Source: Streptomyces violens (lineage in GTDB: Bacteria; Actinomycetota; Actinomycetes; Streptomycetales; Streptomycetaceae). Taken from it: a stretch of 64,000 nt of DNA. Shown one piece after another: positions 50,897 through 58,212 of this stretch. A model generated the notes under the pieces. The model worked only from the letters and a program-made list of their open reading frames with translations. It searched no databases and was not told the origin of the DNA. Location: assembly GCF_000717745.1 (NCBI RefSeq), contig NZ_JOBH01000017.1, forward strand, positions 62,001 through 126,000, given 5' to 3'. Numbering within the stretch: position 1 is the first letter of the stretch; the number at the start of each line of letters is the position of its first letter. The position numbers and the translations under genes are program-made.

Positions 50897-52297
50897 ATGA
50901 GCAGCACCCCGGACAGCGCTGTCCGCACGTACATCAGCAGCCGACGTGACGCCTTCCTCGACGACCTCGGCGCCTGGCTGCGCATCCCCTCCGTGTCGGC
51001 CGACCCCGGCCACGCCCCCGATGTACGCCGCAGCGCCGAATGGCTCGCAGCGAAGCTCACCGAGACCGGCTTCCCGACCGCCGAGGTCTGGGAGACCGAG
51101 GGCCTGCCCGCGGTGTTCGCCGAGTGGCCGTCCGGCGACCCCGAGGCGCCGACCGTGCTGGTCTACGGCCACCATGATGTGCAGCCCGCCGCCCTTGAGG
51201 ACGGCTGGCACACGGAGCCCTTCGAGCCGCACACCGCCGACGGCAAGCTGTACGCGCGCGGCGCCGCCGACGACAAGGGCCAGGTGTTCTTCCACACCCT
51301 CGGAGTGCGCGCGCACCTAGAAGCGACCGGCCGCACCGCTCCCGCCGTCAACCTCAAGCTGCTCATCGAGGGCGAGGAGGAGTCCGGCTCGCCGAACTTC
51401 CCCGCGCTGATCACGAAGCACGCGCACCGCCTCGCGTGCGACGCGGTGATCGTCTCCGACACCGGCATGTGGGCGAAGGACACCCCGACGGTGTGCACGG
51501 GCATGCGCGGCCTCACCGACTGCCAGATCGACCTGTACGGCCCCGACCAGGACATCCATTCCGGCTCCTTCGGCGGCGCCGTGCCGAACCCGGCCACCGA
51601 GGCGGCCCGGCTGGCCGCGGCGCTGCACGACGAGAACCGCAGGGTCGCGATCCCCGGCTTCTACGACGGCGTGATCGAGCTCACGGAGCGCGAGCGGGAG
51701 CTCTTCGCCGAGCTGCCCTTCGACGAGGACGCGTGGCTGCGTACGGCGCACTCCCACGCGGCCCTCGGCGAGGCGGGCTACTCGGTACTGGAGCGCATCT
51801 GGGCCCGCCCCACCGCCGAGGTCAACGGCATCGGCGGCGGCTACCAGGGCCCCGGCGGCAAGACCATCGTGCCGTCCAGTGCGCAGCTGAAGCTCTCCTT
51901 CCGGCTGGTCGCCGGCCAGGACGCGGACGCCGTCCAGAAGGCCGTGCGCACCTGGGTAGCCGAGCGGCTGCCCGCCGGCATCCGGCACGACATCACCTTC
52001 TGGGGCGCCACCCGGCCCTGTCTGACCCCACTGGACCACCCCGCCCTGCAGTCGGTCGCCCGCGCGATGGGCCGCGCCTTCGGGCAGCAGATCCGCTTCA
52101 CCCGGGAGGGCGGCTCCGGACCCGCCGCCGACCTCCAGGACGCGCTCGGCGCCCCCGTGCTCTTCCTCGGCATCTCCGTCCCGTCCGACGGCTGGCACGC
52201 GCCCAACGAGAAGGTCGAGCTGGATCTGCTCATGAAGGGCGTCGAGACCACGGCGTACCTGTGGGGCGACCTGGCGGAGAACTGGCGGCCGGCGTGA
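50897..52297 (+). CDS. M20-family metallopeptidase (dipeptidase-like)
   Basis: 466 residues. Dinuclear zinc motifs: VYGHHDVQPA (His/Asp), RGAADDKGQ (bridging Asp), EGEEESGS (Glu pair) and a C-terminal WHAPNEKVEL (His). The central dimerisation domain contains HSGSFGGAVPNP, characteristic of the M20A/F carnosinase-like group, which hydrolyses dipeptides. It starts 10 bases after adnB; TAGGCT lies 7 bases before the ATG, so it may also have its own leaderless promoter. It is not present between adnB and nudC in mycobacteria as I recall. Confidence 0.9.
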   Translation: MSSTPDSAVRTYISSRRDAFLDDLGAWLRIPSVSADPGHAPDVRRSAEWLAAKLTETGFPTAEVWETEGLPAVFAEWPSGDPEAPTVLVYGHHDVQPAALEDGWHTEPFEPHTADGKLYARGAADDKGQVFFHTLGVRAHLEATGRTAPAVNLKLLIEGEEESGSPNFPALITKHAHRLACDAVIVSDTGMWAKDTPTVCTGMRGLTDCQIDLYGPDQDIHSGSFGGAVPNPATEAARLAAALHDENRRVAIPGFYDGVIELTERERELFAELPFDEDAWLRTAHSHAALGEAGYSVLERIWARPTAEVNGIGGGYQGPGGKTIVPSSAQLKLSFRLVAGQDADAVQKAVRTWVAERLPAGIRHDITFWGATRPCLTPLDHPALQSVARAMGRAFGQQIRFTREGGSGPAADLQDALGAPVLFLGISVPSDGWHAPNEKVELDLLMKGVETTAYLWGDLAENWRPA

Positions 52298-52380
52298 CCC
52301 GCCCACCGCGGCCCCTCGTAGCGCCGCCGCACATCCGTACGCAGCCCGCACTTCTCGCATAGGGGGAGTTGGAAACACCA

Positions 52381-53316
52381 GTGACCACCCGGATCGATCA
52401 CCACGCAGACCGGCCCATCACCTTCAGCGCCGACAGCGGCATCGACCGCAGCGCGCATCACCGACTCGACGAGGCATGGCTCGCCGCGGCGTGGAGCCAC
52501 CCGACGACGCGCGTCTTCGTGGTCTCCGGCGGTCAGGCGCTGGTGGACGACACCCCGGACGGCCGCACGGAACTGGTCATGACGCCCTCCTTCGAGGCGC
52601 CGATGACCGAGACCCACCGTTACTACCTCGGCCAGGATGAGGACGGCGTCCGGTACTTCGCGCTGCAGAAGGACTCGCTGCCGGGGCGCATGGACCAGTC
52701 CGCACGCCCCGCGGGGCTGCGGGAAGCCGGGCTGCTGCTGTCCGAGCGCGACGCCGGCCTTCTTGTGCACGCCGTCGCCCTGGAGAACTGGCAGCGGCTG
52801 CACCGCTTCTGCTCGCGCTGCGGCGAGCGCACGGTCATCGCGGCCGCCGGCCACATCCGCCGCTGCCCGGCCTGCGGGGCCGAGCACTACCCGCGTACCG
52901 ACCCGGCCGTGATCATGCTCGTCACCGACGAGGAGGACCGCGCACTCCTGGGCCGCCAGGTGCACTGGCCCGAAGGCCGGTTCTCCACGCTCGCCGGTTT
53001 CGTCGAGCCCGGCGAGTCCATCGAGCAGTCGGTGCGGCGCGAGGTCTTCGAAGAGGCCGGCGTGGTCGTCGGGGACGTCGAGTACGTCGCCAGCCAGCCC
53101 TGGCCCTTCCCCTCCAGCCTGATGCTCGGCTTCATGGCCCGCGCCACCTCGCCCGAGATCCAGGTGGACGGCGAGGAGATCGAGGAGGCCCGCTGGTTCT
53201 CCCGTGAGGACCTGCGCGAGGCGTTCGAATCGGGCGAGGTGCTGCCGCCGTACGGCATCTCCATCGCCGCCCGCCTGATCGAGCTCTGGTACGGCAAGCC
53301 GCTGCCGAAGCCGTAG
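52381..53316 (+). CDS. nudC: NAD+ diphosphatase (NADH pyrophosphatase) NudC
   Basis: 311 residues. Zinc-ribbon Cys pairs CSRC and CPAC precede the Nudix box GFVEPGESIEQSVRREVFEE, followed by the NudC signature SQPWPFPSS. It cleaves NAD(H) and can remove NAD caps from RNA. GTG 52381 is 12 bases from the AGGGGGAG; the in-frame TTG 52369 directly abuts it and is less likely. It lies convergent with the mycoredoxin gene, as in mycobacteria (Rv3199c beside Rv3198A). Confidence 0.93.
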   Translation: MTTRIDHHADRPITFSADSGIDRSAHHRLDEAWLAAAWSHPTTRVFVVSGGQALVDDTPDGRTELVMTPSFEAPMTETHRYYLGQDEDGVRYFALQKDSLPGRMDQSARPAGLREAGLLLSERDAGLLVHAVALENWQRLHRFCSRCGERTVIAAAGHIRRCPACGAEHYPRTDPAVIMLVTDEEDRALLGRQVHWPEGRFSTLAGFVEPGESIEQSVRREVFEEAGVVVGDVEYVASQPWPFPSSLMLGFMARATSPEIQVDGEEIEEARWFSREDLREAFESGEVLPPYGISIAARLIELWYGKPLPKP

Positions 53317-53333
53317 CCGCCGCGGACATGCGT

Positions 53334-53364
53334 GAGGGCCGGAACCCCGTGGGTTCCGGCCCTC
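53334..53364. terminator. Hairpin between convergent nudC and mycoredoxin genes
   Basis: Fourteen perfect pairs (53334-53347 with 53351-53364) around a CGT loop, in the 68-base gap between the stop codons. Confidence 0.75.
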
Positions 53365-53384
53365 CGCGCGTCCGGCCGCGGGCC

Positions 53385-53639
53385 TCAGACGCCGAGCTTC
53401 TCCTTGATCCACGCCAGCGGCGGGTTACCCATCGCGTGCTGCTCGCCGCTCTCGGGGACCACGACGACCGTCGGCACGAGCTGGTTGCCGCCGTTCACGG
53501 CCTCGACGTACTTCGCCGACTCCGGGTCCTGCTCGATGTTGACCTCGGTGTACGCGATGCCCTCGCGGTCCATCTGGCCCTTGAGCCGACGGCAGTAACC
53601 GCACCACGTGGTGCTGTACATCGTGACAGTGCCCGCCAT
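53385..53639 (-). CDS. mrx1: Mycoredoxin (glutaredoxin-fold, mycothiol-dependent)
   Basis: 84 residues with the glutaredoxin fold: TMYSTTWCGYCRRLK carries the active site Cys13-Gly-Tyr-Cys16, and LVPTVVVV supplies the cis-Pro. The location beside uvrD2 and the CGYC motif match Mrx1 of actinobacteria, which reduces protein-mycothiol mixed disulfides and couples to the mycothiol disulfide reductase. Divergent from uvrD2. Confidence 0.93.
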   Translation of the reverse strand: MAGTVTMYSTTWCGYCRRLKGQMDREGIAYTEVNIEQDPESAKYVEAVNGGNQLVPTVVVVPESGEQHAMGNPPLAWIKEKLGV

Positions 53640-53848
53640 GAGTCCCGTACTCCTTCGTGCTGGTCAGCTGTGTGCTGTGATCAGCTGTGCTGCTGGGGAC
53701 CGCGGCGACTGCCGCAGCCGGAAGGTTTAACGCGCCACCACTGCCGACCATTCCCGGCCGTCTACGGGACGCGCGTATTCATATGACCGCAGAGCGCGGC
53801 TGTGGACAACATTCCCGGCCGCCGCCGTGGACCTGGCAGCATGGCGGG

Positions 53849-56122
53849 GTGACAGCAGCAACGGATCCCACCCTCTTCCCGCAGGCACCGCAGGCGACGA
53901 ACTTCCCCGCCGCCCCGGCGGACGCCGACGCGGTGCTGGAAGGGCTCGACCCCGAGCAGCGCGAGGTCGCCACCGCGCTGCACGGCCCCGTCTGCGTGCT
54001 GGCCGGTGCGGGCACGGGCAAGACCCGCGCGATCACCCACCGCATCGCCTACGGCGTCCGCGCGGGCATCCTCCAGCCGACCACCGTCCTGGCCGTCACG
54101 TTCACCAACCGCGCGGCGGGCGAGATGCGCGGCCGGCTGCGCCAGCTCGGCGCCGGTGGCGTCCAGGCGCGGACGTTCCACTCCGCCGCGCTGCGCCAGC
54201 TCCAGTACTTCTGGCCCAAGGCCGTCGGCGGCGAGGTCCCCCGGCTGCTGGACCGCAAGGTCCAGCTGGTCGCCGAGGCCGGAGCCCGCTCCGGCATCCG
54301 GCTGGACCGCACGGAGCTGCGCGACGTCACGAGCGAGATCGAGTGGTCCAAGGTCACCCAGACCGTGCCCGCCGACTATCCCGCCGCCGTGGCCAAGACG
54401 ACCCGCGAGGCCCCCCGCGACCCCGCCGAGATCGCCCAGATCTACCGCACGTACGAGGACCTCAAGCGGGACCGCGGCGTCATCGACTTCGAGGACGTGC
54501 TGCTGCTCACGGTCGGCGTGCTCCAGGAGCGCCCGGACATCGCGGAGCAGGTCCGCGCCCAGTACCAGCACTTCGTCGTCGACGAGTACCAGGACGTCAG
54601 CCCCCTCCAGCAGCGCCTCCTGGAGCTGTGGCTCGGCGACCGCGACAGCCTCTGCGTGGTCGGCGACGCCAGCCAGACGATCTACAGCTTCACCGGCGCC
54701 ACCCCCGATCACCTGCTGAACTTCCGCACCCGCCACCCCGGCGCGACCGTCGTCAAGCTGGTCCGCGACTACCGCTCCAGCCCCCAGATCGTCCATCTCG
54801 CCAACGGCCTCCTCGCCCAGGCCCGCGGCCGCGCCGCCGAGCACCGCCTGGAGCTGATCTCCCAGCGCGAGGCGGGCCCGGAGCCGGTGCACACGGAGTA
54901 CGGCGACGAGCCCGCCGAGGCGGAGGGCACAGCCCGCCGGATCCGGGACCTCATCGCCTCGGGCGTGCCCGCGGGCGAGATAGCCGTCCTGTTCCGCATC
55001 AACGCCCAGTCCGAGGTGTACGAACAGGCGCTGGCCGACGCGGGCGTGCCGTACCAGCTCCGCGGGGCCGAGCGGTTCTTCGAGCGTCCGGAGGTCCGCG
55101 AGGCCGGGCACAAGCTGCGCGCCGCGGCCCGCTTCGGCGGGAACGATGCCCTGCTGGACGACGCCATGGACCTGCCCTCCGAGGTCCGGGCCGTGCTCAG
55201 CGAGATGGGCTGGGACGACCGGCCGCCGGCCGGCTCCGGTGCCGTGCGGGACCGCTGGGAGTCGCTGGCAGCGCTGGTCCGGCTCGCCGAGGACTTCGCG
55301 CGGGCCCGCTCCGGCGCCACCCTCGCCGACCTGGTCGCCGAGCTCGACGAGCGGGCGAACGCGCAGCACGCCCCGACCGTCGACGGTGTGACGCTCGCCT
55401 CGTTGCACGCTGCCAAGGGCCTGGAGTGGGACGCGGTCTTCCTGGTCGGCCTCACCGACGGCATGCTGCCGATCACGTACGCCAAGACGGACGAGCAGTT
55501 GGAGGAGGAGCGCCGCCTGCTGTACGTCGGCATCACGCGCGCCCGGCGCCACCTGAGCCTCTCGTGGGCCCTCTCGCGGTCTCCCGGCGGCCGGGCCCAC
55601 CGGAGTCCCAGCCGGTTCCTGAAAGGGCTGCGCCCGGGCGCCGGGGGCGCGGGACACCGCTCGCCCGGCGGGGGCGGTGGCATCGAGCGCGGCGTGGGCG
55701 GCGGGGGAGCGGCCGGTCCGGGCGAGGAGCGGGACACGGTCCGCCGCAAGCGCCGCGGGCCGATCCGCTGCCGGGTGTGCGGCCGGGTGCTCACCGACGG
55801 CGGCGAGATGAAGCTGATGCGCTGCGAGGACTGCCCCTCCGACCTCGACGAGGGGCTGTACGAGCGGCTGCGGGACTGGCGCGCGGCGCAGGCCGCCGCG
55901 CTGGGTCAGCCGGCATTCTGCGTCTTCACCGACAAGACACTCATGGCGATAGCCGAGGCCGTTCCGGGAACCGAGCAGGAGCTGGCGAGCATCCCTGGAG
56001 TAGTGAGGCGCAAGCTCGGCAGATTCGGCGCCGACGTACTGGCCCTGTGCGCGGGGGAGGAACTCCCTGGTGGAGAACTCGCGACGGACCAGGCCGGAGG
56101 TGACGAGGACGCTACGGAATGA
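53849..56122 (+). CDS. uvrD2: UvrD2-type superfamily 1 DNA helicase with tetracysteine and HRDC domains
   Basis: 757 residues from GTG 53849. Helicase motifs: GAGTGKTRA (about 52-60), VVDEYQDVS, GDASQTIYSFTGA and LHAAKGLEWDAV. A Gly-rich linker is followed by a tetracysteine module (CRVC...CEDC, about 641-661) and a C-terminal HRDC domain (about 690-757). This order is specific to mycobacterial UvrD2. CAGCAT ends 6 bases before the GTG, with no Shine-Dalgarno. The gene before wblC and after mycoredoxin is conserved. The protein is a 3'-5' translocase; UvrD2 is essential in mycobacteria. Confidence 0.93.
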   Translation: MTAATDPTLFPQAPQATNFPAAPADADAVLEGLDPEQREVATALHGPVCVLAGAGTGKTRAITHRIAYGVRAGILQPTTVLAVTFTNRAAGEMRGRLRQLGAGGVQARTFHSAALRQLQYFWPKAVGGEVPRLLDRKVQLVAEAGARSGIRLDRTELRDVTSEIEWSKVTQTVPADYPAAVAKTTREAPRDPAEIAQIYRTYEDLKRDRGVIDFEDVLLLTVGVLQERPDIAEQVRAQYQHFVVDEYQDVSPLQQRLLELWLGDRDSLCVVGDASQTIYSFTGATPDHLLNFRTRHPGATVVKLVRDYRSSPQIVHLANGLLAQARGRAAEHRLELISQREAGPEPVHTEYGDEPAEAEGTARRIRDLIASGVPAGEIAVLFRINAQSEVYEQALADAGVPYQLRGAERFFERPEVREAGHKLRAAARFGGNDALLDDAMDLPSEVRAVLSEMGWDDRPPAGSGAVRDRWESLAALVRLAEDFARARSGATLADLVAELDERANAQHAPTVDGVTLASLHAAKGLEWDAVFLVGLTDGMLPITYAKTDEQLEEERRLLYVGITRARRHLSLSWALSRSPGGRAHRSPSRFLKGLRPGAGGAGHRSPGGGGGIERGVGGGGAAGPGEERDTVRRKRRGPIRCRVCGRVLTDGGEMKLMRCEDCPSDLDEGLYERLRDWRAAQAAALGQPAFCVFTDKTLMAIAEAVPGTEQELASIPGVVRRKLGRFGADVLALCAGEELPGGELATDQAGGDEDATE

Positions 56123-56163
56123 GGGCTTCCGGGGAACGGTTTCTGCGACGCGCAAAAGTCGTC

Positions 56164-56204
56164 GGAAAAATAGTTTGCGCGCGCGGAGCGCATCCCCATA
56201 GCCT
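56164..56204 (+). promoter_or_regulatory. Candidate wblC promoter with AT-rich WhiB7-type element
   Basis: GGAAAAATAG (56164-56173) lies just upstream of a TTGCGC -35 (56175-56180), followed 18 bases later by TAGCCT (56199-56204). WhiB7 is known to activate promoters having an AT-rich stretch immediately upstream of the -35. This is therefore a candidate autoregulated start, predicting transcription from about 56211 and a leader of roughly 600 bases. Confidence 0.55.
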
Positions 56205-56315
56205 TCGGAAGCACGGAGACAACGGGCCTTCCGAGAACCGTTGGATTCGTGCTGTACTGAACAACCCGGACCGGTTCGCATCGGTCCCCGAAGACGCCGA
56301 AAGGAGGCGAGACCA

Positions 56316-56672
56316 GTGATCAGCTTCATCGAGACCCAGAAAATGACCGATCTCTCGGTCGTCGCCCCCTGCCCGCTCGGCTCTTCGCTCCATGGCACCG
56401 GTCTGTCCGGAGCCGGCCTGTCCGGTTCCGTCCGTCCGTCCGGCGTCGCGGCAGTGCGTCCCGCGTCCCTCGCGATTCTTCCGATTCGTGAGCGCAGCGA
56501 GCGACCGACCAAGGCACCTGAGGTAGCAGCAGCGGCAAACGCCCACGCCTTTGCCTTTGCGGCGGCCAATGGTGCCGAATCCCGGACTCAGTACGCCACG
56601 ACTCAGTACGTCACGCAGCAGAACAGCATGTGGGCCTTCCGCGGGCTCGAACCCTGGAGTGATCCAGCCTGA
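56316..56672 (+). CDS. Leader ORF of the wblC attenuator
   Basis: 118 codons from GTG 56316, preceded 8 bases upstream by GAAAGGAGG, a nine-base match to the 16S anti-Shine-Dalgarno and the best site in the window. An internal ATG at 56343 is an alternative start. The product is Ala/Ser/Gly-rich with no domain and ends NSMWAFRGLEPWSDPA. Its stop codon (56670-56672) falls in the hairpin cluster immediately before the terminator. WhiB7/WblC genes are known to be controlled by upstream ORFs and attenuation on ribosome inhibition, so this is most likely a regulatory uORF, although its length is unusual. Confidence 0.65.
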   Translation: MISFIETQKMTDLSVVAPCPLGSSLHGTGLSGAGLSGSVRPSGVAAVRPASLAILPIRERSERPTKAPEVAAAANAHAFAFAAANGAESRTQYATTQYVTQQNSMWAFRGLEPWSDPA

Positions 56673-56702
56673 TCGGCGAGATCAGGTCGGCACCTTCCAG
56701 GG
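56652..56702 (+). promoter_or_regulatory. Candidate antiterminator in the wblC leader
   Basis: CCCTGGA (56652-56658), in the last codons of the leader ORF, is exactly complementary to TCCAGGG (56696-56702), whose GGG is the foot of the terminator 5' arm. Competing local hairpins are CTGGA-GTGA-TCCAG (56654-56667) and CCTGATC-GGCGA-GATCAGG (56668-56686, containing the uORF stop). Mutually exclusive pairing is visible; its regulation by ribosome position is inferred. Confidence 0.5.
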
Positions 56703-56740
56703 CCGCGGAACCCACACCGGGATCCGCGGCCCTTTTGTTT
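56700..56740 (+). terminator. Intrinsic terminator (attenuator) before wblC
   Basis: GGGCCGCGGA (56700-56709) and TCCGCGGCCC (56723-56732) form ten perfect pairs over a 13-base loop, followed directly by TTTTGTTT. It is the only hairpin in the window with a true T tract. It sits 79 bases before wblC on the same strand with no gene ending other than the leader ORF, so it should stop most transcripts before wblC. Confidence 0.85.
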
Positions 56741-56818
56741 GCCCCTCCGCAGCCGGCGGAGGGCGCCACACGACAGCCCAGCCACCAGCCGGGCCGAACA
56801 GACGAGGAACACACCACC

Positions 56819-57172
56819 GTGCAACTCCAGACGCACACCCCGTCCGTCGCCACCGACCTGATTCCCCCGCCCGACCTCCAGGAGAACCCCTTGCTGCCCC
56901 TCACCGAGCTCGACGACGAGATCGACCGCCTCGGCGCCGCCGTCCCGTGCCGCACCTACGACCCGGAGGTCTTCTTCGCCGAGTCGCCGGCCGACGTCGA
57001 GTACGCCAAGTCGCTCTGTCAGACCTGCCCCGTGCGCGAAGCGTGCCTGGCCGGCGCCAAGGACCGCCGCGAGCCCTGGGGTGTCTGGGGCGGCGAGCTC
57101 TTCGTCCAGGGCGTCGTCGTCCCCCGGAAGCGCCCGCGTGGCCGTCCGCGCAAGAACCCGGTCGCGGCATGA
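56819..57172 (+). CDS. wblC: WhiB-family redox-sensitive regulator WblC (WhiB7)
   Basis: 117 residues. Four Fe-S Cys (44, 67, 70, 76; CQTCPVREAC), the WhiB turn EPWGVWGGE (85-93) and a C-terminal AT-hook RGRP (107-110), which within the family marks WhiB7. It binds the primary sigma factor and activates intrinsic-resistance genes after exposure to ribosome-targeting antibiotics. GTG 56819 follows GAGGAA at about 10 bases. The stop overlaps the next start by four bases (ATGA). It is the downstream target of the attenuator. The S. coelicolor equivalent is SCO5190. Confidence 0.95.
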   Translation: MQLQTHTPSVATDLIPPPDLQENPLLPLTELDDEIDRLGAAVPCRTYDPEVFFAESPADVEYAKSLCQTCPVREACLAGAKDRREPWGVWGGELFVQGVVVPRKRPRGRPRKNPVAA

Positions 57173-57486
57173 ACACCACTGGCACAGGAACGATCGACCG
57201 TCCCGCCACCCGGGACCCCCAGAAGCAGGACCCCACGATGAACCCCTCCCTCACCGACACCCCCGCCCCCGCGAACTCCGGCGCGAACGAGCGTCGTCAG
57301 AACAGGACCCGTGAAATGCAACTCATCCCAGAAGCCCTGGCGAGGGCCCATATCCATCAGCGCCTGAGCGAGGCCGAGAGCGAACGCAGAGCCCTCCGGC
57401 TCGCCGCGGCCCGGCGCATGCAGCGCCGCGCCGAACGCGTCTCCCTCCGCGCCCGCCGCGCCCTGGCCATGGCCGTCATGCAGTGA
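57169..57486 (+). CDS. Small basic protein coupled to wblC
   Basis: 105 residues. The first half is Thr/Pro/Asp-rich and disordered; the second half is one long helix rich in Arg/Ala/Glu (IPEALARAHIHQRLSEAESE continuing to MQRRAERVSLRARRALAMAV). The ATG overlaps the wblC stop (ATGA), so it is translationally coupled and shares WblC induction. An in-frame ATG at 57238 could be a shorter start. I recall similar proteins after wblC in other streptomycetes. No known fold; the charged helix could bind rRNA or another protein. Confidence 0.75.
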   Translation: MNTTGTGTIDRPATRDPQKQDPTMNPSLTDTPAPANSGANERRQNRTREMQLIPEALARAHIHQRLSEAESERRALRLAAARRMQRRAERVSLRARRALAMAVMQ

Positions 57487-57890
57487 CACCGGTGACGCCC
57501 GCCCGTCACCGGTCCCACCCGTAGCGCGCCCCACGCCCTTCCCGGGCAGTGCGGCGCGCTATGCGCTGTCCGGGGCGGTGCGGGGAGAGGCGGGGCGGGG
57601 GTGGATGGTGAGTGCGGTGCCCGAGCGGGCCTGTGACGTCCGGGTCGGGCCGTGAGCGGCGATGTCCGGACTGGATCGCGCATGCCGACATCCGGATCCG
57701 AATCCTGATCGTGCGTTGCAATATCTCGACCAAGTCGTGCGCCGTTGTGATCGAGCGTGCACCCGGTGAGTGAACCGTGCGCCGGTGCTACGGAGCCGTG
57801 CGCCGGATGCCGAAGTCGTGCTCCGACACGCACAGCCTTACTGGTGCGTTGTGCACGTATTGCCGGCTTCGGCGGGGATATCGTCGGGCA
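57487..57890 (+). other. 404-base gap after the wblC operon
   Basis: No gene is supported. The first 100 bases are GC-rich with weak dyads. The second half contains the phased CGTGC-CCG repeat array listed separately and ends at the small zinc-ribbon gene. Confidence 0.5.
57735..57826 (+). repeat. Five phased direct repeats (CGTGCxCCG) upstream of a small gene
   Basis: Eleven-base units begin at 57735, 57755, 57775, 57796 and 57816: TCGTGCGCCGT, GCGTGCACCCG, CCGTGCGCCGG, CCGTGCGCCGG and TCGTGCTCCGA. The period is 20-21 bases, two helical turns, so all face the same side of DNA. GTGCGTTG occurs once on each side (near 57711 and 57844). This looks like a multi-site protein-binding array, 65-155 bases before the GTG of the next gene. 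Confidence 0.6.
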
Positions 57891-58142
57891 GTGGACCATG
57901 AGACGCATGAACGGGCGGAGTTGACCGACGAAACCGACCGGACCGACTGGTCCGCCCCGGCCGGCGGGCCCGCCGGGACCGGCGAGGGCACGGTGTGTGC
58001 CCGGTGCGGCGCGGTGGCCGACGGCACACCCGCGACCTGGACCTGTTCCATCGAGAACGGCACCCGCCACTACTTCTGCGAAACCTGCGCCCGCACCCAC
58101 CTCCGCGCCATTGAATCCCGCCTGGACTCGGCCTGGTGGTGA
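57891..58142 (+). CDS. Small zinc-ribbon protein
   Basis: 83 residues from GTG 57891. An acidic, Thr/Glu-rich start is followed by a zinc-binding module: CARC, then a lone Cys in WTCSIENG, then CETC with a nearby His (ARTHLR). This is a treble-clef or zinc-ribbon-like arrangement of four to five ligands. The start has only a weak ribosome binding site, and no upstream in-frame alternative is better. A phased repeat array lies just upstream. Function unknown. Confidence 0.6.
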   Translation: MDHETHERAELTDETDRTDWSAPAGGPAGTGEGTVCARCGAVADGTPATWTCSIENGTRHYFCETCARTHLRAIESRLDSAWW

Positions 58143-58212
58143 TCGCCGATTCACAGGGGAGCGCAGCGGAGGTCCTGTGGTCGCGGTGGTGCGGTGATCG
58201 CTGCGGAGCAGG

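Noticed and set aside
47338..51060. Very long minus-strand open frame opposite adnB, and similar antisense frames opposite adnA, uvrD2 and mrp
   Set aside because: Explained by extreme third-position G/C; composition is Arg/Gly/Pro/Ala-rich without domains, while the opposite strand encodes clear helicases.
56241..56672. Longer start (ATG 56241) for the wblC leader ORF
   Set aside because: No ribosome binding site there, whereas GTG 56316 has a nine-base perfect one.
57735..57826. CRISPR-like array
   Set aside because: Units are 11 bases with 9-10-base gaps and no unique spacers; no cas genes are present.
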